From an uncultured bacterium (GTDB taxonomy: Bacteria; Bacillota; Clostridia; Lachnospirales; Lachnospiraceae): a stretch of 19,311 nt of DNA. Under the pieces are notes generated by a model. It made no database searches. It had not been told where the DNA came from and saw nothing but the letters and a program-made list of their open reading frames with translations. The stretch covers positions 1-19,311 of the forward strand of contig CAJMQE010000071.1 in assembly GCA_905215405.1 (NCBI GenBank), given 5' to 3'. The position numbers and the translations under genes are program-made. Shown here one piece after another: positions 1 to 9,385 of this stretch. The first letter of the stretch is position 1. The number at the start of each line of letters is the position of its first letter.

Positions 1-33
1 TAATTTTAAGGTATTCAAGAATTAATAGCACTA

Positions 34-63
34 CGGTAGATTATGTCGCGCTTACTGTTAATC
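34..63 (-). repeat. Degenerate leader-distal repeat of array 1
   Basis: Only the final 12 plus-strand bases, TTACTGTTAATC, match the consensus; the first 18 positions are mostly different. Decay of the repeat furthest from the leader is typical and supports a leader at the right-hand end of the array. Positions 1-33 show nothing recognisable. Confidence 0.8.
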
Positions 64-3000
64 TATCGTGCAAGCTGGTTTCAACCTTATAACTGCGTAT
101 TTCAATACAACTCTTGTTACTGTTAATCACTGCAACAGGATTGTGCGGAATCAACTGCTATCAATTTCAATACAACTCTTGTTACTGTTAATCCATAGGA
201 ATCATATGTTGTATCGCAACCTTTTAACATTTCAATACAACTCTTGTTACTGTTAATCAGTATAACACCAACAAAAACATGGGTTTTAAAAACATTTCAA
301 TACAACTCTTGTTACTGTTAATCTTGCTGCAGAATTAATAGAATGCACACTGCAGTTATTTCAATACAACTCTTGTTACTGTTAATCGGTACACTTGGTA
401 CAACAATAGGATCTGGATATATATTTCAATACAACTCTTGTTACTGTTAATCGGGGAGGTCGATTCCTTTTCTTATATATGCGATAATTTCAATACAACT
501 CTTGTTACTGTTAATCAAGGAATAGTATATTTCCCTTCCGTCCCTAATACTTATTTCAATACAACTCTTGTTACTGTTAATCTGAAATTGGTAGTGCATT
601 TTAGGAGGTGCAATGAGATTTCAATACAACTCTTGTTACTGTTAATCTACAATTACATTAATGGCTGAAGATACAGGAACATAATTTCAATACAACTCTT
701 GTTACTGTTAATCATTTCCCAGTCGAATGAAAACTCGATTATGGTATTAAATTTCAATACAACTCTTGTTACTGTTAATCAACGGCTTTATTCTCTTTTT
801 TATACTCCGTTACTTATTTCAATACAACTCTTGTTACTGTTAATCTGTATCAGATTTTACTTTAATTGTTTTAAGGTTAAGCATTTCAATACAACTCTTG
901 TTACTGTTAATCTAAGTATGCCAAAATTGAAACCCTTAAAGCTACGACATTTCAATACAACTCTTGTTACTGTTAATCGGATTACGCAAAGAATGCATAT
1001 CAGACAGCTGGGCATTTCAATACAACTCTTGTTACTGTTAATCAAAGGATGATAGTATGGCAGACGGATATTTGAATTTATTTCAATACAACTCTTGTTA
1101 CTGTTAATCCAAAAGAGGAAATGGAAAGACTTCTTGTTGATGCATTTCAATACAACTCTTGTTACTGTTAATCTTGTTGGCCTATTTCCTGCATTAATGG
1201 AAGTATTTACATTTCAATACAACTCTTGTTACTGTTAATCAATTACAGTTCGATTTCACATCAAATGAAACGTAATTTCAATACAACTCTTGTTACTGTT
1301 AATCTGAGTGTAACTAATGTGTTGTATGCAATGTAGTATATTTCAATACAACTCTTGTTACTGTTAATCGGAAGGAGAAAATAATAAATGCAAGATCAAC
1401 CAATATTTCAATACAACTCTTGTTACTGTTAATCCGGATAGCGCACCAGCAATCGCAGATGGAGCAACATTTCAATACAACTCTTGTTACTGTTAATCTG
1501 GTGTCGGAGTTGGTATGGACGACAACATGCCAGTATTTCAATACAACTCTTGTTACTGTTAATCAATAATTTAGGCAATACGAAAGGACCTGCTGCAGTA
1601 TTTCAATACAACTCTTGTTACTGTTAATCCTTACAAGCTTACATGGAACCCCAGTTTTTCAGAATTTCAATACAACTCTTGTTACTGTTAATCAGAGGCT
1701 AATTCAACATATCTAATTGAAGCAGTTGAATTTCAATACAACTCTTGTTACTGTTAATCTGTTATAGATTCTATTTGCACAGGGAAGCGAGCGAATTTCA
1801 ATACAACTCTTGTTACTGTTAATCGAATTTAGGGGAAGAAATGTCATCATTAGCCATTTATTTCAATACAACTCTTGTTACTGTTAATCTGGCCATTCAA
1901 TTTATTAATGCAGTCCTGCACATCATTTCAATACAACTCTTGTTACTGTTAATCGTACATAGAAGCTTTTAACCAGATGGAAGAAACCATATTTCAATAC
2001 AACTCTTGTTACTGTTAATCTTGCACTTAGGACAAGGCTTATTAAATGTTTTGTTATTTCAATACAACTCTTGTTACTGTTAATCGGAATCAGCATTGCA
2101 ATTATAAGGGTACTATTAAATTTCAATACAACTCTTGTTACTGTTAATCGTCAGCATGGAGCAATCTTATTACTGGCATGTCCGAATTTCAATACAACTC
2201 TTGTTACTGTTAATCTAGAATTAAAAGTAAACAAAGATACACTTATAAGATTTCAATACAACTCTTGTTACTGTTAATCTCTGCCATAGGTGGGGGCTAT
2301 TTTACATTTTATGAAATTTCAATACAACTCTTGTTACTGTTAATCTTGTTACCTTTGTAAAATTTCTCATTATTCACATCATTTCAATACAACTCTTGTT
2401 ACTGTTAATCAGAAAACTCAATATTATCTTTTAGTCTCTGGATTAAAATTTCAATACAACTCTTGTTACTGTTAATCGAAATACAGCAAACTTATGACTA
2501 CACAACACAGGAATTTCAATACAACTCTTGTTACTGTTAATCTAAAATGTATCGTGAATATGCTGCGGGAATGGAGCATTTCAATACAACTCTTGTTACT
2601 GTTAATCTTCCATCAACAAGCTCTCTCAGTTCTGCTCTCATAGATTTCAATACAACTCTTGTTACTGTTAATCCAAAGAAATTAAGCGTTGTCAGGTGGA
2701 CAAGGCTATATTTCAATACAACTCTTGTTACTGTTAATCGTTTTAGGTCAGAAAAATAAACGGAAAAAAGTTAATTTCAATACAACTCTTGTTACTGTTA
2801 ATCTTATATGTCTATTGAATGCTGAAACGCTTAAAAAATTTCAATACAACTCTTGTTACTGTTAATCCATTGCCTTATTGGCTTTTCTAGCTACATACTT
2901 TATTTCAATACAACTCTTGTTACTGTTAATCCGAACAAACACAAGAGCAAGACGTGTTTGGTTATTCATTTCAATACAACTCTTGTTACTGTTAATCCTC

Positions 3001-3521
3001 CTTTTCTGTTCTGTTTAATAGCTATAAAACAATATTTCAATACAACTCTTGTTACTGTTAATCAGAGGTAAAAGAAACATTTACAATAACAGAATTTTTA
3101 TTTCAATACAACTCTTGTTACTGTTAATCTGCGTAACCAGTAACATCGGAATTTTCTGTTGCCATTTCAATACAACTCTTGTTACTGTTAATCCGGTTTC
3201 TTATCCTGCTTCGCCTGCTGTTGTGGTGATTTCAATACAACTCTTGTTACTGTTAATCTAGAACAGGAGGAAACAGTTAATGTATAAAATTATATTTCAA
3301 TACAACTCTTGTTACTGTTAATCAATGCGAGATTGTACTTTTGTACCGATAACAAACGAATTTCAATACAACTCTTGTTACTGTTAATCACAGTCGGCTA
3401 TAATAGGAAATTATATCACAGTAGAATTTCAATACAACTCTTGTTACTGTTAATCCATATAAAACCTTTCTATTGTTTCATATAATTCATTATTTCAATA
3501 CAACTCTTGTTACTGTTAATC
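34..3521 (-). CRISPR. CRISPR array 1 (type I-B), 53 spacers
   Basis: Fifty-three intact 30-bp repeats were counted, the first at 99-128 and the last at 3492-3521. They start ATTTCAATACAACTC and end GTTACTGTTAATC on the plus strand, and are separated by unique spacers of 34-37 bp (period about 65). A further degenerate copy at 34-63 keeps only the last 12 bases and marks the leader-distal end. Read on the minus strand, each repeat ends in ATTGAAAT, the usual type I 8-nt crRNA 5' tag, so transcription runs from right to left. The minus-strand repeat can form a small hairpin, ACAA-GAG-TTGT, directly before the tag. Many spacers read as open coding sequence, as expected for phage or plasmid origin; no source could be assigned. 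The short reading frames that cross the array come from repeat translation and are not genes. Confidence 0.98.
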
Positions 3522-3714
3522 CAACGATTTTAAGCCATTCTTAATTACTTAAAATTCTCCTACACCAGTATTTTAAACCATTTCGAACTTTTTTACCAGC
3601 CGATCGGACTAGCCGGCTTGACCAACTGATTTTACCACTCAAGCCTATATAAATACTGGTTTTCTTCTCCATTTCAAAATGTGGACACTTGGTAAATTTA
3701 TTAAAAAATCGCCG
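3522..3714 (-). promoter_or_regulatory. Leader of CRISPR array 1
   Basis: This AT-rich stretch follows the last intact repeat and ends at the IS30 left end. On the minus strand it abuts the first repeat with TAAAATCGTTG, a block also present next to array 2. Further shared blocks are AATGG about 13 bp away, and TGGTAAAAAA about 70 bp away. TTTACCA at 3592-3598 and TGGTAAA at 3690-3696 form an inverted repeat whose counterpart in leader 2 has nearly the same spacing. No convincing promoter was found in it; a weak TTGAAA-16-TATTTA pair can be drawn on the minus strand. The leader should drive pre-crRNA transcription and mark the insertion point for new spacers. Confidence 0.85.
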
Positions 3715-3735
3715 ATTGTATAATGAAGTTGGACA
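3715..3735 (+). repeat. IS30 left terminal inverted repeat
   Basis: ATTG.A..A..AAGTTGGACA is shared with the reverse complement of 4870-4890 (16 of 21 matches, including the inner 10 bases without a mismatch). Similarity stops outside 3715, which sets the left boundary. Confidence 0.75.
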
Positions 3736-3813
3736 GTTAAAATAAAATAGCCCATAGAGTTACTTTTTGATAGAATGTAAGTGACCAAACCAACATTTAC
3801 AAAGGAGTAATCT

Positions 3814-4862
3814 ATGGACCAATTACATTCTACCATAACTTCTCATAAAAAGGGAAAACATCTTTCAGATGAGGAACGTTATACTATTCAACTTCGATTA
3901 AAAGATAAACACTCCATTCGTTCTATTGCCAGAGAAATCGGCTGTTCTCCTAGTACTGTATCGAATGAAATAAAACGAGGCACGGTCACACTATATAATG
4001 GTCGTGTGCAACGTTATAAAGCAACTGCTGGCATTAAAGCTTACAAAAGAAATAGATCTGCAAGTTGCAGATGCTATGACTTTCTTAAAAAGTCAGCATT
4101 TATTAGTTATGTTGCTAAACATTTTTTTGAAGACCATTGGTCTTTGGATGCTTGTTACGGAAGAGCTCTCGCTGAAGGCATCTTCTCCAGAGAAGAGATG
4201 GTCTGTGTTAAAACACTGTACAACTACGTTGATTCAGGATTATTAGTAATTAAGAATCATCATCTTCCTGAAAAGCTACGTCATAACACAAAGCGAAATC
4301 ATATACGTAACAATAAAAGAAAGCTTGGCCGAAGCATTGAAGAACGCCCAGAACATATCAATGATCGCGATGAATTCGGACATTGGGAATGCGATCTAGT
4401 CCTTGGTGCAAAGACTAAAGATGATGATGTGCTATTTACAATGATTGAACGTAAAACAAGGGAGTTCTTAGTTATGCCATTGGCTAATAAGAATGCAGAG
4501 ACTGTTTTAAATGCACTGTATTCAGTAAAAAAGCTGTATAGTGAACACTTTGATGAAGTGTTCAAAACAATAACAACTGACTACGGCTCTGAGTTCGCAG
4601 AATTAACGAACCTTGAAGATGTTGCCAATACATTAATCTACTATGCCCATCCATACACATCGTGTGAGAAAGGTTCAGTAGAACGTCACAATGGTCTTAT
4701 TCGCCGTTTTATCCCTAAAGGAAAGCGAATAGACATATTTAGTAGCCAGGAGCAGATGTGGAAACCTGGTGTAACAGTCTTCCTCGTAGAATTTTAGGCT
4801 TCAAAACACCTGATGAATTATTTGAGGAAGAGTTGGATCACATCTATCAATCAGTAGCATAA
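3814..4862 (+). pseudogene. IS30-family transposase, frameshifted near the C-terminus
   Basis: This DDE transposase would move the surrounding element. The N-terminus carries a helix-turn-helix (HLSDEERYTIQ, then SIRSIAREIGCSPSTVSNEI, roughly residues 16-55), as in IS30 proteins. The catalytic acids are visible in HWECDLVLG, TTDYGSEF and CEKGSVERHNG. The start ATG follows AAAGGAG with 6 bp spacing. The first frame stops at 4795-4797 (327 residues) after an unrelated tail. The expected IS30 ending (ETWCNSLPRR, GFKTPDELFEEE) continues in the -1 frame from about 4758 to a stop at 4860-4862, which would give about 349 residues. No canonical slippery heptamer is seen at the crossover, so a one-base mutation is more likely than programmed frameshifting. 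The catalytic core precedes the shift, so partial activity cannot be excluded. Confidence 0.85.
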
Positions 4863-4869
4863 CGATGGG

Positions 4870-4890
4870 TGTCCAACTTGTTATTGCAAT
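4870..4890 (-). repeat. IS30 right terminal inverted repeat
   Basis: TGTCCAACTTGTTATTGCAAT is the partner of the left inverted repeat. It begins 7 bp after the restored transposase stop and ends 9 bp before the cas2 stop codon. Confidence 0.75.
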
Positions 4891-4899
4891 TTAGAATTA

Positions 4900-5190
4900 T
4901 TATAAAATTAAATCTTCGCCTGTTTCTCTGTCTTTACTCCCTAGTACCTCTTCACCAAACACATTATCATTCATTAATTTAATAATACAAACAAAATCTT
5001 CTCTCACATCAATAACTTTTTTCAGATCCGCTCTTAATTTAATTAAATTAGATGGAGTTAAAGGTCCTCTAAAAACAGAATACTGATAATGCGATAAATA
5101 TTTCTTGCAAACTTTAAATACCTTTTGTACTCTTTTTTCATTTACATCATAAAATAAAAATGCGTAATTATAATTCACGTTATGGGACAT
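4900..5190 (-). CDS. cas2: CRISPR-associated endonuclease Cas2
   Basis: This 96-residue protein is a Cas2, which forms the dimeric core of the Cas1-Cas2 spacer integrase. It has the ferredoxin-like start with the conserved acidic strand (AFLFYDV) and the KVFKVCKKYL, QYSVFRG and TPSNLIKL segments typical of type I-B Cas2. I chose the ATG at 5190, which begins MSHNVNY, rather than the one at 5202. An AAGGA lies 11 bp upstream of it, and it follows the cas1 stop by a single base, whereas the upstream ATG has no ribosome binding site and overlaps cas1. It is the last gene of the cas operon. The IS30 element begins 9 bp beyond its stop, and no terminator is visible. Confidence 0.93.
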   Translation of the reverse strand: MSHNVNYNYAFLFYDVNEKRVQKVFKVCKKYLSHYQYSVFRGPLTPSNLIKLRADLKKVIDVREDFVCIIKLMNDNVFGEEVLGSKDRETGEDLIL

Positions 5191-5191
5191 A

Positions 5192-6190
5192 TCACACACC
5201 ATCCTTTAACGAGAAAGGAACGAACTCTTTTCCTTCTAGAATAAATTTTATTAGCTTATAACAATCCAGTTTCATGGCAGTTCGATACGTAACCTTTCTC
5301 TTCAATTGCGTATTCATAAAAACAGATTCCATTCTTGCCTCAAAAGCCTCAATGAAAATCTTTCTTCCATCTTCATTTAAAAGACAGTAATTAATTTTCC
5401 TGTCAAAATGTTTTTCCACCTGCAATTTTCGATTATTTACCAGTTCAAATATCGTGCGGTAAACGATTACTGGTTTAAAAACTTCACTAAGATCAAGGCT
5501 TAATGAAAATCTCCTCTCTGAAGGTTCATGTAAGAAACTAATTCTCTGATCCAAATGTGTCTTATAAATTGCAGCAATTGTTTTGGTATACAAAAGTGAG
5601 TTACCAAACGAAATTAATGCATTAATAGGATTATCTGGTGGCCTTTTTACTCTTTTGTTCATAATAAATTCTTCTGGCAGGAAGTACGCAAATGTTGCAT
5701 AAAAGCGCATCCAGACTTCACCTTCAACTGCCATCAACTCTTTTACATTACAAGCTATATTAACTCTTTCAAAGAATTCATCATGAATCCAGTCGATCAC
5801 TTCTTTTACTTCTTTTTTATCGTGTTTGTAATAGTGATACAGAACCTCATAAATATTAATTCCAATCCCCCTGACAATTGCTTTTGCAACTACCATTCTG
5901 GAATCCTGAAATGCATTGACCTGTTTAACAAGCAGTTTTCCACTGTTGTACTGATTCCTTGGATAAAACGTACCACTGTATCCTTCATAATAATTAAAAA
6001 AATGTACGACAACATGATTCTGCGATAAAAAATCAAGAAGTTTTGTATTTATGCTCACCTCATTCATACAATAAATCTCGTTTGTATTTTCAATTGGAAT
6101 ATATACATTTTTTCCATTCTTTCGAAAACAGAGTGAATTATCTTTTCGTGACAGTTCCCCCATCGACATAATATATCTTGTACTCCCCAC
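5192..6190 (-). CDS. cas1: CRISPR-associated endonuclease Cas1, type I-B
   Basis: Cas1 is the integrase that inserts prespacers at the leader-repeat junction, acting as a complex with Cas2. The 332-residue length is normal for the family. The N-terminal beta domain starts with RYIMSMGELSRKDNSL, which matches the type I-B consensus. The C-terminal domain shows the metal-binding residues: E156 in AVEGEVW, H221 in SFLHEP and D233/E236 in SLDLSEVFKP. The start is a GTG at 6190, preceded by AAGGCGG at 5 bp; a later ATG would cut into the conserved N-terminus. The gene lies 23 bp after cas4 and abuts cas2, so the three adaptation genes are very probably cotranslated. Confidence 0.96.
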   Translation of the reverse strand: MGSTRYIMSMGELSRKDNSLCFRKNGKNVYIPIENTNEIYCMNEVSINTKLLDFLSQNHVVVHFFNYYEGYSGTFYPRNQYNSGKLLVKQVNAFQDSRMVVAKAIVRGIGINIYEVLYHYYKHDKKEVKEVIDWIHDEFFERVNIACNVKELMAVEGEVWMRFYATFAYFLPEEFIMNKRVKRPPDNPINALISFGNSLLYTKTIAAIYKTHLDQRISFLHEPSERRFSLSLDLSEVFKPVIVYRTIFELVNNRKLQVEKHFDRKINYCLLNEDGRKIFIEAFEARMESVFMNTQLKRKVTYRTAMKLDCYKLIKFILEGKEFVPFSLKDGV

Positions 6191-6213
6191 TTATTCCGCC
6201 TTCTTTCATACTT

Positions 6214-6708
6214 TTAAATATAACAATACTCGTAATATGCACACTTTTTACAACTTGTCTTATCTAATACTTCAGGTACTATGTCCTGTTCCAGCAATTC
6301 TTCAATTTGCCTGATATATTCATTCAGCTGCGCTTCAATCTCTGGCGTAAGTTCCAGAATTACTGTCCTTTTATTACTCTTATTTTTCTCAACAAACTCC
6401 AGTTTTCCCTTTCGAACAATTCCTTTTTTCTTAAGAATGGACAAATATAAATATAACTGCCATTTCGCAGCTTCCGCATCAGCATCGGATTTCTTTATTT
6501 CCGTCAGATAATCCCTGGTAAGCCTGTCTATTTTCACATGATCAATTTCCAGTTCCGTAAGTTTACTCTCTGCCGCTTTTTGTTCATGTATTGCTTTTCC
6601 TATTTTTACAATTTCGCTATTATCTTCCAAATTCAGTCTATTTCCATGCAAATAACACTGCCGTTTGCAATGAAAAAAATAATTCATTAAAGTTCCATTA
6701 ACCTGCAT
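6214..6708 (-). CDS. cas4: Cas4 nuclease (RecB-like, Fe-S)
   Basis: This 164-residue protein is a Cas4, which trims prespacers and helps select those with a correct PAM and orientation. It shows the RecB-type nuclease motifs: H41, an aspartate near 56-61, E70-I-K72, and Q84xxxY88. Cysteines for the iron-sulfur cluster sit at both ends: C14 and C18 in HCKRQC, then C153, C156 and C162 in CKKCAYYEYC. The short length is usual for type I-B Cas4. The ATG follows a GGGGGGAG ribosome binding site. The gene lies 22 bp after cas3 and 23 bp before cas1, so it is part of the cas3-cas4-cas1-cas2 segment. Confidence 0.94.
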   Translation of the reverse strand: MQVNGTLMNYFFHCKRQCYLHGNRLNLEDNSEIVKIGKAIHEQKAAESKLTELEIDHVKIDRLTRDYLTEIKKSDADAEAAKWQLYLYLSILKKKGIVRKGKLEFVEKNKSNKRTVILELTPEIEAQLNEYIRQIEELLEQDIVPEVLDKTSCKKCAYYEYCYI

Positions 6709-6730
6709 TTTCTCCCCCCTGTTCCAAATT

Positions 6731-9298
6731 TTATAAAATATCTACAAACAAACTTCCTTCATTGGAAAACCTGTCTCTATCCAGCTTTCCATTAACAAAA
6801 TACTGATCAGCATCGTCGATTTTATATAATTCGCCAATACGATCATTGTATACAATATCCGTTTGTTTACTAATTTTATAAATAAAATAATTCATCTTAC
6901 TGCGGACTTCAGATAATCTAATCTTCTTTACACTATAATCCAATTTATCATTACACAATAACTCTTTATAGCATTCCCAAATTGTATCTCCATCCAACTC
7001 ATTCCCATTATTATCAGGAATTATACGTGAAAAGAAAACAGAAATATTCCATTGGTCATCATCAATTAATTTCATGCGATGGCTGACTTTCGTAAAGTCC
7101 AATGCTCCTGTTTCATGATCTAAAAATGTTTCAATTCCATTTTCACCCGACGACTGATTCCACATCTGCTTTAAATTTATCAAAATCTGATGATAGTATT
7201 TATTAAAATCCTTATTTTTCAATATTTCTCGCATCTCCAAGTTGTTTAGCATATATTTTTTGTTAATTCGATAATCATTGTGATAAATATGTGATGCATC
7301 ATCAAAATCAAAGAAAAAAGTAATGCCTTCTCTTTTGAAATTACGATTAATTCTTCCCAAAAACTGCTCGTCACTGTCCAGCTTGCTGATATCTTTATAA
7401 CCTATATCCATATCGATATCCACGCCAGCTTCTATTACCTGTGTTGCAACAAGAATCATCCCCTTCTTTTTTGGACTTTTTATCCTGCTTAATATCTGTT
7501 CTCTTTCAATACTGTTGTCATCTCCTGTCATCAAATCAATCGTATAATCTGGAACTGCTGCCTCTAGAAGTTGTTTATAAAACTCAATTGCAGATGACTT
7601 TTTTATAAATTCTACAAGAATCTTTTTGTTATCTTCTGCATGCTTTATAACATGAGACAGCAAAACAGTTAATTCGATATTTTTATCCAATAGTTCATAA
7701 GAAACGTGAACACGTTTTATGAACCGGTCATCCTGAAAATATGTGTTGCAATTTGTAATCAGATTCGTAACCCCCTCTCTATGATTGGTCAGAACACTTA
7801 ACTGTGGCAATGTTGCCGACATAATAATTATCTTCATGTGTAACACACTGCTAACAGCCTGTAGCATAAGCATAATTTCTGTCCAGATTGTATTTTTATA
7901 ACTTTGAATTTCATCTAACACGACCACACTTCCGGCCAGCTGATAGAAATTCATCACATTTTCTTTTTCACTTCCAAAAATCATTTGAAATAAACTTACA
8001 TGTGTTGTCAGCACAAATGGATAATTCAAAAACTGTCTATCTAGACAGGCTTTCTGAAATACCTCATCATAACTTTCTTCACTTTTACTTTTTTTAGCTA
8101 ATTTTTCATCATATTTAATTGGAGTATTTGAGTTTATAACCGCAATCTGTTCCTTTATATTCGAATGTCCAAATATCTTCATCACTGTGTCCAGATTTTG
8201 TTCTACCAGAGTATTAAATGGATAAACATAAAAAATTTTATTTATCTTTTCATTAAGAAGCTGAAAACTACAATTCATTGCAATATTACTTTTTCCTCCA
8301 CCGGTAGGTGCTTCTATAAAATATATATTACTATCCCTTGATTTTAAAAGATTACTCTCAGCCTCATAAAACATCATTTTACGCAGATAATTAATATCCC
8401 TGTGATTATCCATTTCCGTTTCTTTGTTAAATTTTCGTATAGTTTGTAAAAGTTCTGTATTTTCGTAAATGCTTTTTAATGAGTTGATATCGCAAAATTC
8501 TCCAAACTCCGAGACGCGAATATGATTGACAAACTCCGAAGTGGCATAATAATCACTAGAAACAAGCAGTGAATACACAAGTCTGGCATAAATATACAAG
8601 TAAACTTTACTCTTACTCTCGTTGTCTTTATCCCCTGACATCACATAGAATTCTTTGTAACATCTATAATTTCTTCTTGCATATGTGTCTGGATTTTGAA
8701 AGATTTCGCCATTATAAATATTTTGAAATGCTCCATCCAGCATTCCGTGGAATATGATATTTAATTTACCGCTATCTTCAAACAGCTCCAGATACTCCTT
8801 TAATGCCGTAAGATCTCCATGATGTCTTGAGCTTATATAACTATTTACAAGCATAATAAAATAAAGCTTTTTATATTCTGTTTTATTTCTTTTTACCTCA
8901 CTTTTTTCAAGTTCTACCAGAAAATAATTAATAAAATACGCACTAGATAATAGTGAATGCTTACTTCCATCCAGGCATGTAATCGCCTTTTGTTTTTTGC
9001 CACTTATTTTTTCCTGGAACAGAGGATTTGTCTTTCCAAAATCATGCATGATTGGAATTGCATAAAACATTTTCCAGAAGAAATCTGTGCATGAATCTGA
9101 ACAATCTTGTAAGAATACTTCTTTCATGATCTGAATTGATTCAACTAAATGTTTCTTTTCCATTAATTCCATATAATAAGATACCGTTCGTTCTGTATGC
9201 TCCCTTAAAGACTCCGTTTCTCCGCCTTTTCTTATATGTGCAATTAAGTGTTCTGCATCAATGAACGATAATAATTCTTCTATTAAATTTTCATCCAA
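6731..9298 (-). CDS. cas3: CRISPR-associated helicase/nuclease Cas3 (HD + DExH)
   Basis: Cas3 is the effector that Cascade recruits to unwind and degrade target DNA. This 855-residue protein has the fused arrangement. An N-terminal HD nuclease (H34, H85-D86 in MHDFGKT, H114, H159-H160) is followed by a superfamily 2 helicase. The helicase motifs are Walker A APTGGGKS (330-337), motif II DEIQ (462-465), SAT (494-496), VATQVIEAGVDID (motif V, about 617-629) and FLGRINR (motif VI, about 646-652). The ATG is preceded by GGAGAGA. It is separated from cas5 by 87 bp holding a terminator-like hairpin, so its expression may be lower than, or uncoupled from, that of the Cascade genes. The glutamine in DEIQ is common in Cas3 and is not a defect. 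Confidence 0.96.
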   Translation of the reverse strand: MDENLIEELLSFIDAEHLIAHIRKGGETESLREHTERTVSYYMELMEKKHLVESIQIMKEVFLQDCSDSCTDFFWKMFYAIPIMHDFGKTNPLFQEKISGKKQKAITCLDGSKHSLLSSAYFINYFLVELEKSEVKRNKTEYKKLYFIMLVNSYISSRHHGDLTALKEYLELFEDSGKLNIIFHGMLDGAFQNIYNGEIFQNPDTYARRNYRCYKEFYVMSGDKDNESKSKVYLYIYARLVYSLLVSSDYYATSEFVNHIRVSEFGEFCDINSLKSIYENTELLQTIRKFNKETEMDNHRDINYLRKMMFYEAESNLLKSRDSNIYFIEAPTGGGKSNIAMNCSFQLLNEKINKIFYVYPFNTLVEQNLDTVMKIFGHSNIKEQIAVINSNTPIKYDEKLAKKSKSEESYDEVFQKACLDRQFLNYPFVLTTHVSLFQMIFGSEKENVMNFYQLAGSVVVLDEIQSYKNTIWTEIMLMLQAVSSVLHMKIIIMSATLPQLSVLTNHREGVTNLITNCNTYFQDDRFIKRVHVSYELLDKNIELTVLLSHVIKHAEDNKKILVEFIKKSSAIEFYKQLLEAAVPDYTIDLMTGDDNSIEREQILSRIKSPKKKGMILVATQVIEAGVDIDMDIGYKDISKLDSDEQFLGRINRNFKREGITFFFDFDDASHIYHNDYRINKKYMLNNLEMREILKNKDFNKYYHQILINLKQMWNQSSGENGIETFLDHETGALDFTKVSHRMKLIDDDQWNISVFFSRIIPDNNGNELDGDTIWECYKELLCNDKLDYSVKKIRLSEVRSKMNYFIYKISKQTDIVYNDRIGELYKIDDADQYFVNGKLDRDRFSNEGSLFVDIL

Positions 9299-9324
9299 AA
9301 TCTCTCCTCGATTCTATTTTTATT

Positions 9325-9381
9325 AAAAAAACTGCAACTACTATTTTCAGGCAATCGCCAAGTAATCGTAGTTACAGCTTT
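9325..9381 (-). terminator. Hairpin with T-tract between cas5 and cas3
   Basis: On the minus strand CTGTAACTAC (9377-9368) pairs with GTAGTTGCAG (9341-9332), leaving one G-U pair, and is followed directly by seven T at 9331-9325. The flanking A and T runs extend the stem, and the 26-nt loop contains a small GGC-GATT-GCC stem. This has the form of a rho-independent terminator or attenuator. It lies within an otherwise tightly packed operon, so partial read-through is likely. Confidence 0.7.
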
Positions 9382-9385
9382 TCAA

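Larger units (their letters stand above)
3715..4890 (+). mobile_element. IS30-family insertion sequence
   Basis: The element is about 1.18 kb, a normal size for the IS30 family. It is bounded by imperfect 21-bp terminal inverted repeats (3715-3735 and 4870-4890, 16 of 21 identical, sharing AAGTTGGACA) and contains one transposase gene on the plus strand. It sits between the leader of array 1 and the stop codon of cas2, only 9 bp from cas2, and points against the cas genes. No target-site duplication of 2-3 bp is visible at these boundaries. Either the ends are slightly misplaced or flanking DNA was deleted after insertion. The transposase carries a late frameshift, so the copy may be inactive. 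Confidence 0.85.

Noticed and set aside
68..3261. Open frames of 60-120 codons on both strands across array 1, with repeated peptides such as NFNTTLVTVN
   Set aside because: They arise because the repeat lacks stops in several frames and the spacers are short. The peptide repetition follows the repeat-spacer period and there are no ribosome binding sites or family matches.
3645..3836. A 63-codon minus-strand frame across the IS30 left end
   Set aside because: It spans the leader-IS junction and the transposase ribosome binding site and has no ribosome binding site or recognisable sequence of its own.
6731..9298. Cas3 motif II reads DEIQ rather than DExH
   Set aside because: Glutamine at this place is frequent in Cas3 proteins, and all other HD and helicase motifs are intact, so it is not evidence of inactivation.
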